A DNA stretch of 64,000 nt from Sarcophilus harrisii (Eukaryota; Chordata; Mammalia; Dasyuromorphia; Dasyuridae). The notes under the pieces are model-generated. The model was not told the DNA's origin, made no database searches, and saw only the letters and a list, made by a program, of their open reading frames with translations. Shown here in pieces: positions 54,910 through 64,000 of this stretch. The stretch spans positions 16,337,001 to 16,401,000 of the forward strand of contig NC_045431.1 of NCBI RefSeq assembly GCF_902635505.1. Reading direction: 5' to 3'. A program made the translations under genes and the position numbers. The stretch's first letter is position 1. Every line of letters begins with the position of its first letter.

Positions 54910-55987
54910 TCTTTCCTCTCTCTCCAGCTTACCTGTCTTCCAAGAGGAATTAAGAATGTGTGCAGAATTACTCTCTATTCATTCCTATGATGATGAAAAA
55001 TCCTTCCCAAATAAGATCTGCCCGGGAGAGGCAGACATGAATTAATTTCCAGGTAAGTGCCTTCTCAGTCATTCCTAATGGTTATTCAGTTCAGGCTGGA
55101 AAACATTTGTACTAGTGTCAGAGAAGGCAGACACATGAAAATCCAGCCTGCACACTCTACCTTCTGGATCCTCCTCCTCCCTATTCCAGAGGCTAGTCTT
55201 GGGGTTATAAGCATACTAGTGACTGATTGCAAAGTTAACCCTTTCTGGAGTGGTGGGGATTTCTTATAAATATGTACCCGTGCATTCATACACACACACA
55301 CATCAATACAGTAATTACCTCCATGTGGATGCGAACCTGTTTTTGTCCCAGACAATAAACAGAATCGAGCCCAACGAGGATATTTCAGACAGGAACAATT
55401 AACAAGGTAATAGATACTATAATGCAGACCATCAGAAACAAAGGACATCGAGCGGCTACGTTTCTAGCTCCTCATACAGAAGCAATTAATGCCTTTTAGC
55501 TCTGGAACACTGCCCAGGCGTGTTTGGATGCAACTGGAAGGCTGGTTAAATCGCTGGAACCCACGGTGTTAGTCCTTGGGGACTACGCCCTTGTTAACCT
55601 GAAAGTTGGCTCTGGGAGGCCGGAGTTTACATTTCCCTACGAACACGGGGTCTCTTGCTGCGGCAGGCTGGCAAGTGTGAGGAAATTCCTAATTTGTAGG
55701 AAATATGTTTTTGTTCGGATATAGGACTATGGTCATTTAACGGATGGTTGCTCCAGCTTGGAAAAGCAAATCAATGAGACCCAGGCTTAAACTGAAACCC
55801 CAATGAAGGCCCCTGTTCCTCCGATACGAATCAGTGACTGCAGTCTCCAGTCTATTTGCCCAGAACTCTCTTTGATGACTTGACCAAATTTTCAATTGTG
55901 TCATTTCTTTTCTGGCTCATTTCAGGTCAAGCAAGATGTTGTTATAGCTTTGTCTTGACCGTGTCACACATATAAGAAGGAGCTGTG
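54910..55987. other. Upstream flank of CCKAR
   Basis: Carries the 5' untranslated region and presumably the promoter, but I see no CpG island. An ACAG|GTAAGC donor-like site at 54937-54946 on the minus strand would suit an additional 5' untranslated exon. A short (CA)n lies near 55290. Confidence 0.4.
55264..55272 (-). promoter_or_regulatory. Possible TATA-like element upstream of CCKAR
   Basis: The minus strand reads TATTTATAA here, about 355 bases upstream of the start codon. Nothing else, such as an initiator or transcript start, supports it, and no CpG island covers the first exon. AT-rich DNA of this type is common in the window. Confidence 0.15.
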
Positions 55988-56160
55988 ATTCCAAGGAATT
56001 CTGGGACTTAGTAGCTAAGTCCAAGAGCCTTGGGACACGGAAAGATTAAGTGACTTGTCTAGAGTTATACAGATAAGGAATGTCCCACACAGGAAGCTGA
56101 CCCTTGTCTCTCCGACTTCAAGTTCCTCACTCTTTTCCTTAAGCCACACGGTTGTCATCC
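55988..56160 (-). mobile_element. MIR-like SINE
   Basis: 'aaagattaagtgacttgtct', 'agagttatacagataaggaa' and 'ctctccgacttcaagttcct'. Confidence 0.5.
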
Positions 56161-57243
56161 ATCTTCTTGAGCAAACATGCTCTTTTTTTTTTAATTTAAT
56201 CAAACTGTGATTTCATCGAGAGAATTTGCATAAGGAAACTCACCATCACAGCTCAACAGCTTTTATGCTACTGACTGTACTAAATATTTGTCTGGAGGTG
56301 ATATTCTGGTATATTTGGGAGGATGGCTCGAACCCAAAGGGCTAATTCTCTATCCACTGTATGGTACCACTTCCTATATACCACCGGGGAAACCAAGAAG
56401 GTGCTTTGGGATCACCAATCCAGTTACTACCTTTACTAGGAAGGCAAAAGATGATGAAGATGAAGACATCCTCATCTGGCAAAGGGGAACATGAAATTCT
56501 TTGAGACCATGGAAACTTCCCACAGAAATAATTTCATTTCAGTTTTTTCAGCACAGATCCCATTCTTGTCTAGGGACTGGATTGCCCCATTTAGGAATAT
56601 GCTTCTTGTTACTGTTTCTCTCCCTACATTGTCACTGCCGGATGTCACTGTTATAAGTCAGTCACAATGTCTAAACCGGTTGACTGGGGCATTCGCATTT
56701 AGATTTTATTTTAAACCCATTCAAATATAGATTTTGGCTTATGATGGGGAGGGGGCATGAAAATGTGGGCTTTAATGTACATTCATCATTTGGTTTGCCC
56801 CTCCCAGTGCTGTTGTGAAGCAGATCTAGCCAAAGGCAAAAACATTTTCTTCACCCTGTTGCCTGAACAGCTTGGGGATGCACAAGGAATTCATTGATCA
56901 ACTTAGATATTTTTCAAAACCGTGCCCAGAAGATGGAAGCAAGGAAAGGTCATAGAGGATGATTCAGAAGGGCAGCGTGATACAGAAGGGGCTTGGATAA
57001 AAGCATCAACAAGACGCAAGCCCAAACAAGTTAAAGCTTGTGCTGCATACTAAGGACAACAAAAAGAGATTTTGAAAAAGTAGATTTTATTGATATCCTT
57101 AGTTTTTTAGATCAACCACATTCCCTATATATTCCTACTTTTCTCTCCCTTCCAGAGTCCAACAATAATACAACAATAACAACAATAATTTTTTTTAAGG
57201 AGGAGGAACCCTAATTCACAAATCCAAGCAATTCATTAAAAAT
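56161..57243. other. Unassigned sequence
   Basis: No gene or firm repeat. A short (AACAAT)n-like patch near 57160-57190. Confidence 0.35.
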
Positions 57244-57571
57244 CTGATGTTCTAAACAATGTTTCACAACTTTGGACCCCCATTTCAGGGATACAGGAAC
57301 AGTATCCCTTCAACAGCAAATTATTTTTATGGCAATTATTGAAATGAGCAATATCTGATGTTCTAGACAATGTTTCACAACTTTGGATCCCCATTTCTGT
57401 AAATACAGGTACAGTATTCCTTCAACAGCAAATTGTTTTTATGGAAATTATTGAAATGAGCAACATCTGATGTTCTAGACAATGTATTACAACTTTAGGA
57501 CCCCCCCCCCAATTTCTACAAATATAGATGCAGTATTCCTTCAAGAGAAAATTATTTTCATGGCAGTTAGA
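57244..57571. repeat. Three tandem copies of a 111-112 bp unit
   Basis: Units start at 57244, 57355 and 57467, each with 'ctgatgttcta.acaatgt', 'acaactttgga', 'cagtatt/ccttcaa' and an ATTATTTTTATGG-like end. The third copy is the most diverged and carries a 10-base C run. Confidence 0.9.
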
Positions 57572-57924
57572 TTGGTCAAGGCACATGATATTTAAGTTTT
57601 TTCTCTATTTTTAAACAATTCATCATTTATGAATTATGTTCCAGCAAATGTGGTACCCATTTTTTCTAGATAAGGATTTCTTGCAAATATTATAATGTTA
57701 AAATTTATATGAAATAAAAATAATTCTGTAGTGTTTATTGAGTCAGAATAGTCTTAATAACTTTTTAGAACAGGGGAAGGTGTCTTTTTCTATCTCTTCC
57801 TTGGGTCTGACCCTGGTCTTTCTAAGTTCCATAACAATGGTCTTTATTAATTCCAAAACATTCAATGTCAAATATTTTGTAATTGTAGTTCTTTAGATTT
57901 ATATTCTTGCAGTCAATAACATTA
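57572..57924. other. Unassigned AT-rich sequence
   Basis: Nothing recognised. Confidence 0.35.
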
Positions 57925-58120
57925 TTACTGGAGGAAGCTAGGTGGTCCAATGAATGGAGCACGACGCCTAAACTCAGGAAAATCTGAGTTCAAATCTGGC
58001 CTTAGATACTTATCAACCAGGAGCCTGGAAACTGCCTCAGTTTCCTCACTATAAAATGAAGATATTAACAGCACCTCCCTCACTCCATTGTTGTGAGGAT
58101 CTCAATGAATTCTGGCCTTC
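57925..58120 (+). mobile_element. MAR1-type SINE
   Basis: 'ggaggaagctaggtggtcca', 'ctgagttcaaatctggcctt', 'ctcactataaaatgaagata' and 'cattgttgtgaggatctcaa'. Core partly deleted. Confidence 0.8.
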
Positions 58121-58739
58121 AGCTGAAGCGTCTCCCTTGCCATTCAGGACCTTGTTCTTAGTTGGGTTTCAAGTATTCCTTGAGAAAATGAAGACTGGGA
58201 TTAGCCCCGAAATCCCAGCAGCCATTTAGTTTACTTCCCTATAAGACATAAGACCACTCCCAACCCCTACTTTGGGAAGGGCTGGGATTTTGTGGGAAAG
58301 AAGGGGACCGAGTGAAGCCGATTGACAAACACCCCTAGGTCACTAACAGTGCGAGGCGGAATTGCATTATTGCTTTTGGAAGTGAGGAAACTCCTATCTT
58401 ATCAAGCCCCTTTAGAAGTATGTGCCCGGCAGCATCTGTGCACATCCCATGTTTCCATTTGCTATTTTGGGATTCCAAGAGCAACTTAATCCATCAAGCA
58501 GTCTGAAAGGGAAAGCAATCTGGAAATACAAGTGCCCTGAAATTTTTAAGCACCATAATACTGATTTGGCCTAATTAATGAGAGGAGTGGGGCTAATACT
58601 TCACTTTTAATATCCAGCTCTTCTGGCTCTCCCCAGATCTTTGTAAATTAAAAGGATAACATCAGATTAGATTGCCTTAATGTTTATGATCTCCACATCT
58701 GTTGCTAACAAAAAGTTAGGGTTTACAATCACATGATCT
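58121..58739. other. Unique sequence, possible conserved non-coding element
   Basis: 58400-58735 has no repeat signature and is dense in ATTA/TAAT cores ('ggcctaattaatgag', 'cagattagattgcc', 'gtaaattaaaagg'), 3.5-4 kb upstream of CCKAR. Confidence 0.3.
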
Positions 58740-58860
58740 TAATCAACCAATCAACAAATAGGCATTTATTAAGCACCTGATTTGGGCCAGGAACCAGTCT
58801 GTTTGGGGGATATAAAAACATAACAAAAGTATTCGTTCTTGCCCTGGAGGAGTTAACACT
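58740..58860 (-). mobile_element. MIR/core-SINE 3' part
   Basis: 'caacaaataggcatttatta', 'agcacctgatttgggccagg' and 'gccctggaggagttaacact'. Confidence 0.6.
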
Positions 58861-58938
58861 CTTTATTTTTTATTTTTTTATTAAAGCTTTTTATTTTCAA
58901 AACATATGCAAGGATAATTTTTCACCATTGACCCTTAG
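58861..58938 (-). mobile_element. Short L1 3' end
   Basis: T-rich run, 'aaagctttttattttcaaaa', 'catatgcaaggataattttt' and 'caccattgaccctta'. Same 3' UTR type as 4157-5205. Possible decayed duplication: 'gagttaacactctt' before, 'gagctaatagtctt' after. Confidence 0.75.
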
Positions 58939-60524
58939 AGCTAATAGTCTTAAGTGAATAATAGCATGTGCCTATATAGGTATATGCAAAATAGACCCAA
59001 AATACATTCAGGTGGAGGGTGTTGGATTCAGGGGAAATGAGAGAAGGCATGTTGGGAGAGCAGGAAGGGCCCAGGCAGAATAAGGCATTTGAGACTAGTT
59101 TAGAGAGAAAACTAGGGATTTCAGGAAGCAGGATGAGGAGGAAGTATATTCCAGGCATGAGAGATGATAGAGATGACCCTTGTGTCAAACAGCAAAAAGA
59201 CTGGTTTGGCGGTCTCAGAAAGTACATACAGGAGAGTAATTGGTCCATTAAAAAGCATTTATTAAGTGTTTACTGTAAATAAGACCCCATGCTAAATGTT
59301 GGATGTTGCGTAATAAACTTAGAAAGACAGGATGAGATAAGTTATGAAAATCTTTAAATGCCATATGAGGACATTTTTATTTGAGTCTAGAGGTAATAGG
59401 GAGCCACTAGTATTTACTAAATGTGCGAGTAGCATGGTCAGACTTGCATTTTAAGTAAAAATTTTTAGTAATTATACAGAGGATGGATTGGAGTGGGGAA
59501 ACACTTGAAGAAAGGAGACTAATTAACCAATTGATCAACCAGTTCAGAAGTTATTGGAATAGACAGGTGAAGAGCACTGAACCATCCTGGTTCAGGTGAT
59601 ATATTGTGCATGAAGAGTAGACATATATAGAAGTAGAAAGGATGAGATTTGGTGATGAATGGAATATGTGGAATGGGTGAGACTTTGAGTGAAGGAATGA
59701 AGAAGACACCAAAGTTTTAAAACCCAGATGACTGGAAAGGTGGTCATAGATCATAGAGGGCATAAAAGAAGAAAAAAAAGGTGGTCCTAAATCAAAGAGG
59801 ATGTCCAGCAGGAGAGAGAGGGGGAATTTTATCCAGCATCCACTGAAAGATCAAGAGGGGTAATCATTGAGAAAAGGGACATCCAATTTGCAAGTGGTCT
59901 TTGGCAACTTTGGAGAGAATATTTCTCTCCAAAAGTGGATGATGGAATCAGAAGTTAGACGTCAATAGGCAGAGTAGTGAATGAGAGAGGAGACAGTGGA
60001 GGCAGTGAATACAGACAGCTTTTTCAAAGAGCTGGACTGAGAAAGGGGGAAGAGAGAGAAGACTCTAGATTGAAGGGGTGGTAGAATGTAAGTGTTCCTA
60101 CATTCTTAGGAAAAAAATGTAGGAAAATATTAGCATGTTGGCAGAAAAGGAACTGGTAAGGCAAAATTCAAGATGAGAGACAGTCACAAAAAGAGAGACA
60201 GGCAGACAGAGAATGATCTTTTGTATTGGGATTGGATTGGAACAGGAGAAGATAGAACCAAAGGTGTATTTAGAACCAAAGGTAGGTCTTGGTGGGAAGG
60301 GCCACTTTTCATATGAGATTAGAGAACAGGGGATAGATAGGAGAGGGATACCTTAGGAACTAGCCAGTAAGTTACACATAAAGTCATAAGATTTAGGGTT
60401 GGAAAGATGACTCCCTCAATATAATAAAGGTCATCTAGAACAGATTCTTTTTCTTTATATTCCCAGTGCCTGCCATCGTGTCTTACACATAATACTCTTG
60501 ATAAATGATTATTGGGTTGAGTTA
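58939..60524. other. Old interspersed-repeat-like sequence, family unresolved
   Basis: Phrases such as 'gatggattggagtggggaaa', 'gcatggtcagacttgcattt' and 'aagtgtttactgtaaataag' recall ancient mammalian repeats, but I could not name the family. No coding potential. Confidence 0.35.
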
Positions 60525-60635
60525 ATTTGAATTTTATAGATGAGGAAAATGAGAACTAGAGCCTGTGTCTTATCTTAAGTAGCCCAGTGACTTAGTTTCA
60601 GAGCTTGCATTAAAACTCATCTCCTGACTCAGTTC
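60525..60635 (-). mobile_element. MIR-like fragment
   Basis: 'ttttatagatgaggaaaatg', 'agcccagtgacttagtttca' and 'aaaactcatctcctgactc'. Confidence 0.5.
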
Positions 60636-61140
60636 ACTTGTCCAATGAGAGAATCTCTTTTATGACATCTCTGCTAACATCTCCATTCTGTTCCTGCATG
60701 TGTACTTACAATGATGGGGAGCTCATTACTTTATAAGGCAGTCCATTTCACTGTTGATGAGCCCTGTTAATACATTTCTTCTTAACCTGAGAAAAAAGTC
60801 TGTTTATATTTCACAAGCATCCTTCTTAGTTCTGCCCTCCAAAACAACATAAACAAACCTATTCTCTGCCTTTTACATCACCCTCATGATAAGAAATTTT
60901 TAAAAAATTTTTTGATTTTAATTTTTTAAAAATCAGTTGTTATCCCAGCTAGAAGATGTTTCAGTGGAAATTAAATCTCTTTTCATGACAATTTTTAAAA
61001 AATAAATTTACCAAGAAAATTCTTAGTAGAGTCTCCATATAGACTGCTACAAGACATCATTTTCTTGCCTTTTCCCTGTAACATTACAAACAAAAAAATT
61101 TCTAAAAAAATTTCAAGGACCTGTTGATACAACACAATAA
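60636..61140. other. Unassigned AT-rich sequence
   Basis: 60895-60945 is an A/T palindrome-like patch ('aaatttttaaaaaatttttt' and its mirror). Otherwise nothing recognised. Confidence 0.35.
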
Positions 61141-61149
61141 GTTTCTTTT

Positions 61150-61290
61150 CTTCCATACCTTCCTTCTTCCCTCCCTCCCTCCCTCCCTTCATTCTTTCTT
61201 CCTTCCCTTCCTCTTTCCCTCCCTCCCATCTTCCCTCCCTTCCTCCTTCCTTTTCTCCCCCCTTCCCTCCCTCCCTTCCTTCCATATTTT
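61150..61290. repeat. (CCTT/CCCT)n polypyrimidine tract
   Basis: Same motif class as 45385-45790 but shorter. Confidence 0.9.
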
Positions 61291-62284
61291 CTCTCACAAA
61301 TCCTATTATTCTTTGTCTCTTTAATCCAAATAGATGATTTTGCCTCTTTGCTCACGTATCTTGTTATCCCTTCAAGCTTGCCTCCTTCTATACTCTTCCA
61401 AATGCTTGTAATCTTTCCCTGAAGTTCAATCTATCACGTATTTCTTAGGTGCTTATTATGCCCAAGACACTGAGTTAACAAAAACAGCCATGAGCTCTCA
61501 GTTGGCATGAAGGAAGGAGTGCTGGATGTATAGTGAGGAGCAGGTTCACATCCCTTGTTGCTGCTTGCTATTTGTGCTCCATCCAACAAATTGCTTTAAC
61601 ATGCTAGGCCCGTTCCCTCATTTTTAAATGCTGGACTTATTTTTGTTTTTGCAGGTCATAGTCCCTTTGGGCAATCTGAGGCAGTTTATGGCTCCTCAGA
61701 CTGATATTCTTAAAGGCATAAAATAGAACACATGGGTTGAAGAGTGACCCTGCCAGCTTTCCTTGTTGAGAAGTTAAAAATGTGTCAGCTGTAAGCAGAC
61801 GGGGCCTCTCTGATCTGAAGGTGTCTGAAGCCATGGGAGTAGCTATACTGTGATGACTTCCCAATCTTACACATCTACCGACAGAGGAGGGAGGAAGCCA
61901 AGGGCTGCTGGGTCCTTGTTGTATTAGGGCAAAGTAAACCTCTTTTGTCAAACGTCCAATGACTTGCCTTCGTTTGCTCCAGTGTCAAACCTGAATTAGG
62001 AGAGTTCTGGCCCTGGAGTTACATCTACAGTAAAAGGAAACCAATTGTATTGAAGTACAGTCATCCAGATAATAAACAACGGCATGAGTTTATAAACTCC
62101 CGCTTAATGGGAGCCCTTCAGCTCCCAATCTATGCTTCTTAGCATCAAGAAGCTTACAACATACATGGAGTTTGACCGACTGCTTGGCTGGATAGGTAGC
62201 CATTTTCCTAATGTGATTTCTTAGACTTAAAACAAGACCCTTCTATAATCCAAAAAAATCTTATGATGCTCAGTTTCTGCTCTA
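61291..62284. other. Unassigned sequence
   Basis: No gene or firm repeat. Confidence 0.35.
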
Positions 62285-62405
62285 TAGCACTTATGCAATT
62301 GGAAGCTCTCTGAGGGCAAGAACTTGCTCTTTTCCCACCTTTCTATCCCAAATCCCAAAAATACAGGTGGTATCTTCCGCCTATGTTTAAAGCTTTGTTG
62401 AACCG
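62285..62405 (+). mobile_element. L2 LINE 3' end
   Basis: 'ggaagctctctgagggcaag' and 'atcccaaatcccaaaaatac' resemble the L2 3' end; the last part is diverged. Confidence 0.5.
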
Positions 62406-62619
62406 AATGATCTGTGAGATCATTTAAGCATCTTTGTTGGGGTTTTCTTTCTCCCCAAGCCCTTCCCCGGTCCCCTAATCCCTTTATTAGAGTTGCTTCA
62501 TTAAAACTAATTTTATTCTCCTTCTCTTCTACTTCTTAATAGCTCTGTGATGAGTAAAGATAACCAAATCCAAAGTGTTCTATAAATGTTAGTCATTAGC
62601 TGTGATTAGCTATTATTAA

Positions 62620-62648
62620 TCAAGGGGTTTGCATCCCAATTGTGCTGC
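62620..62648 (+). repeat. Inverted repeat, left arm (29 bp)
   Basis: Exact reverse complement of 63610-63638. Contains 'tttgcatcccaattgtgctg', which includes TTTGCAT, the complement of most of the octamer-factor motif. Similarity stops abruptly at both ends. Confidence 0.9.
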
Positions 62649-62819
62649 GGAGTGAAAACCTTTGGATTGGAAGTCAGAGCGAATGTGAGAGGGATCAGAT
62701 CTCTGCCTAATGTTACTACACGAGGTTAATCAATCCCTATACCTCTGGGAGTCCCATTTCATTGTGGCCCTAAAGGAAAGGGACCAGATGTTTATTCTTC
62801 TTGTTTCTAAAGGAGAAGG

Positions 62820-62975
62820 AAACAAGCATATAATTTATTAAGGCCTTTCTATGAACCAGCTATTGTGCTAAGCTCAGGGATGACAAACATAAGCAAAAAG
62901 TAAGACAGTCCCTGCCCTCTGAATTTAAGTGCCTACCTGTGCCAGTCACTGTATTAAGCGCTTGTTATCTGGTTG
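62820..62975 (-). mobile_element. MIR-like core-SINE
   Basis: 'gcatataatttattaaggcc', 'agctattgtgctaagctcag' and 'gacagtccctgccctctgaa'; a second, partial 3' end follows ('cagtcactgtattaagcgct'). Confidence 0.55.
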
Positions 62976-63099
62976 TATGCAGCTCTTCATGACCCTTTGG
63001 ATCATGGGGTCCCAGGAGGGGATGGGGCAGGGAAGGAGGAGAGAAAAGCATTCCACATATTCTTTACTATATTTTTCCTTTATACCAAAGAAGATACAG

Positions 63100-63275
63100 A
63101 AAGCACCTTGAACCCAGGGCCATCTCCAGTCATCCTGATCTATAACTGGCCACTGGATCCTGATGCTCTGGAGGATAGAGCGAAGCCAGTGACCTTGGAC
63201 CGCCCTCCCTCGTGAAATCCCGTCATGGTATCATGATGTCATAGGCTTCTTGGAGAACAAAGGGCAAGCAATAAT
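63100..63275 (+). mobile_element. RTE-tail-like marsupial repeat, copy 2
   Basis: 'ccatctccagtcatcctgat', 'aactggccactggatcctga' and 'cttcttggagaacaaaggg' align in order with 15613-15800. Confidence 0.55.
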
Positions 63276-63609
63276 AACTGCTTACTTAAAGGAACTACCA
63301 GTCATGTTCTCACCTGATGATGTTGAAACTTAAAGATCAAAACATGAAGTGATTGGCAGGACCACTGCCTCCACCTTGGCTCGGCAGGGTCCAAATAAAT
63401 TGAAGTTCATGTTTTCCAATTAGCCAGGCCAGGAACTGAGCTCTTCTCCTGTTAGTGTCATCCTCTCTAAATCAGAAACTTCTCCTGCCAAAAATCAGCT
63501 CCAGAACCCAGGATCTCCAGACCTCTCAGACTCAGAAAATCACCTCCAAGACTGGTCCAGCTCAGGAGCATTATTCAGTCACCTTTGCGAGGAAGGAAAC
63601 ATAAGGCAT

Positions 63610-63638
63610 GCAGCACAATTGGGATGCAAACCCCTTGA
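63610..63638 (-). repeat. Inverted repeat, right arm (29 bp)
   Basis: Exact reverse complement of 62620-62648, with 961 bases between the arms. No target-site duplication flanks the pair. Confidence 0.9.
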
Positions 63639-64000
63639 GAAGCGGTCTGGGTCCTGAACCTCAGGCTCAACTAAATGATGCTAAAGCATCTAAAATGGAT
63701 GGGGGGAGAGTCAAATGTCTTCTCATTCTCTCCTTCAGCATGGGAAGTCCAGGAAGAGAGAACTACTTGTCGCAAGTTCTGGGAACAGAAAAAAAAAAAA
63801 AAACAGAAGCAGGAAACTGCCTTTCTTTTTAAACTGATACATCCCCTTCCCACCACCTTATGAGTCTAAGAGACCAATCCCCAGATCTCTTTATCATCCT
63901 CAGGCTGCTGAATTATTCAGGACTGAACCATCGCACTTTGGCCATCAAGAAGCAAGAGGGGTGATTCTGCATGTGTTCCATGTGATGACCCCTTAGGCCC
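63639..64000. other. Unassigned sequence to window end
   Basis: An A run at 63788-63802; nothing else recognised. Confidence 0.35.

Noticed and set aside
1-64000. Exons of RBPJ or TBC1D19, the human neighbours of CCKAR
   Set aside because: I looked for the RBPJ C-terminus on the left and TBC1D19 first exon on the right and recognised neither.

Overview
The window looks like a marsupial (metatherian) nuclear chromosome. Two lines of evidence support this. It carries many copies of the tRNA-derived SINE that is characteristic of marsupials (MAR1/WSINE type, with a 'gcagctaggtgg'-like head and a 'gacttgcccagggtca' core), mixed with marsupial-style L1, RTE, CR1/L3, L2 and MIR fossils. The one protein gene is a clear but diverged orthologue of human CCKAR. 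I cannot name the species from the sequence alone.

The only protein-coding gene I can support is CCKAR (cholecystokinin A/1 receptor) on the minus strand, stop codon at 46358 and start codon at 54909. All five coding exons are present with GT/AG borders and compatible phases (112, 252, 262, 128 and 533 coding bases), giving 428 residues, the length of the human protein. The receptor looks intact: glycosylated N-terminus, seven membrane segments, E138-R139-Y140, C114/C196, CWMP, NPIIY and a palmitoylation-type C387-C388. In human the neighbours are RBPJ and TBC1D19; neither is visible here.

Layout: 1-1115 unassigned; 1118-1540 SINE and pyrimidine tract; 1560-2800 an orphan CpG island; 2820-5505 SINEs and a truncated L1; 5768-9030 a diverged pair of related segments, the second split by a 1-kb octamer satellite; 9400-17480 SINEs, small hairpins, a solo LTR fossil and a CR1/L3 fragment; 18478-27340 an L1-rich block with nested insertions; 27990-29118 alternating purine-pyrimidine arrays; 29119-31069 GC-rich and possibly conserved non-coding DNA; 31070-31710 a 29-bp polypyrimidine minisatellite; 32315-32850 a 48-bp AT satellite; 33300-43890 scattered SINE, MIR, hAT-like, L1 and RTE fossils; 44965-54909 CCKAR with its candidate 3' UTR; 54910-64000 upstream DNA with old repeats, a three-copy tandem repeat and a 1-kb-spaced perfect inverted repeat.

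I see no new multi-gene system. The most interesting signals are structural: a satellite born inside one of two related segments, three perfect short inverted duplications (18, 23 and 29 bp) of the kind left by replication template switching, two tiny L1 insertions with intact target-site duplications, a tandem splice acceptor in CCKAR and substitutions in its ligand pocket. Repeat families were named from memory of consensus sequences, not from a database search.
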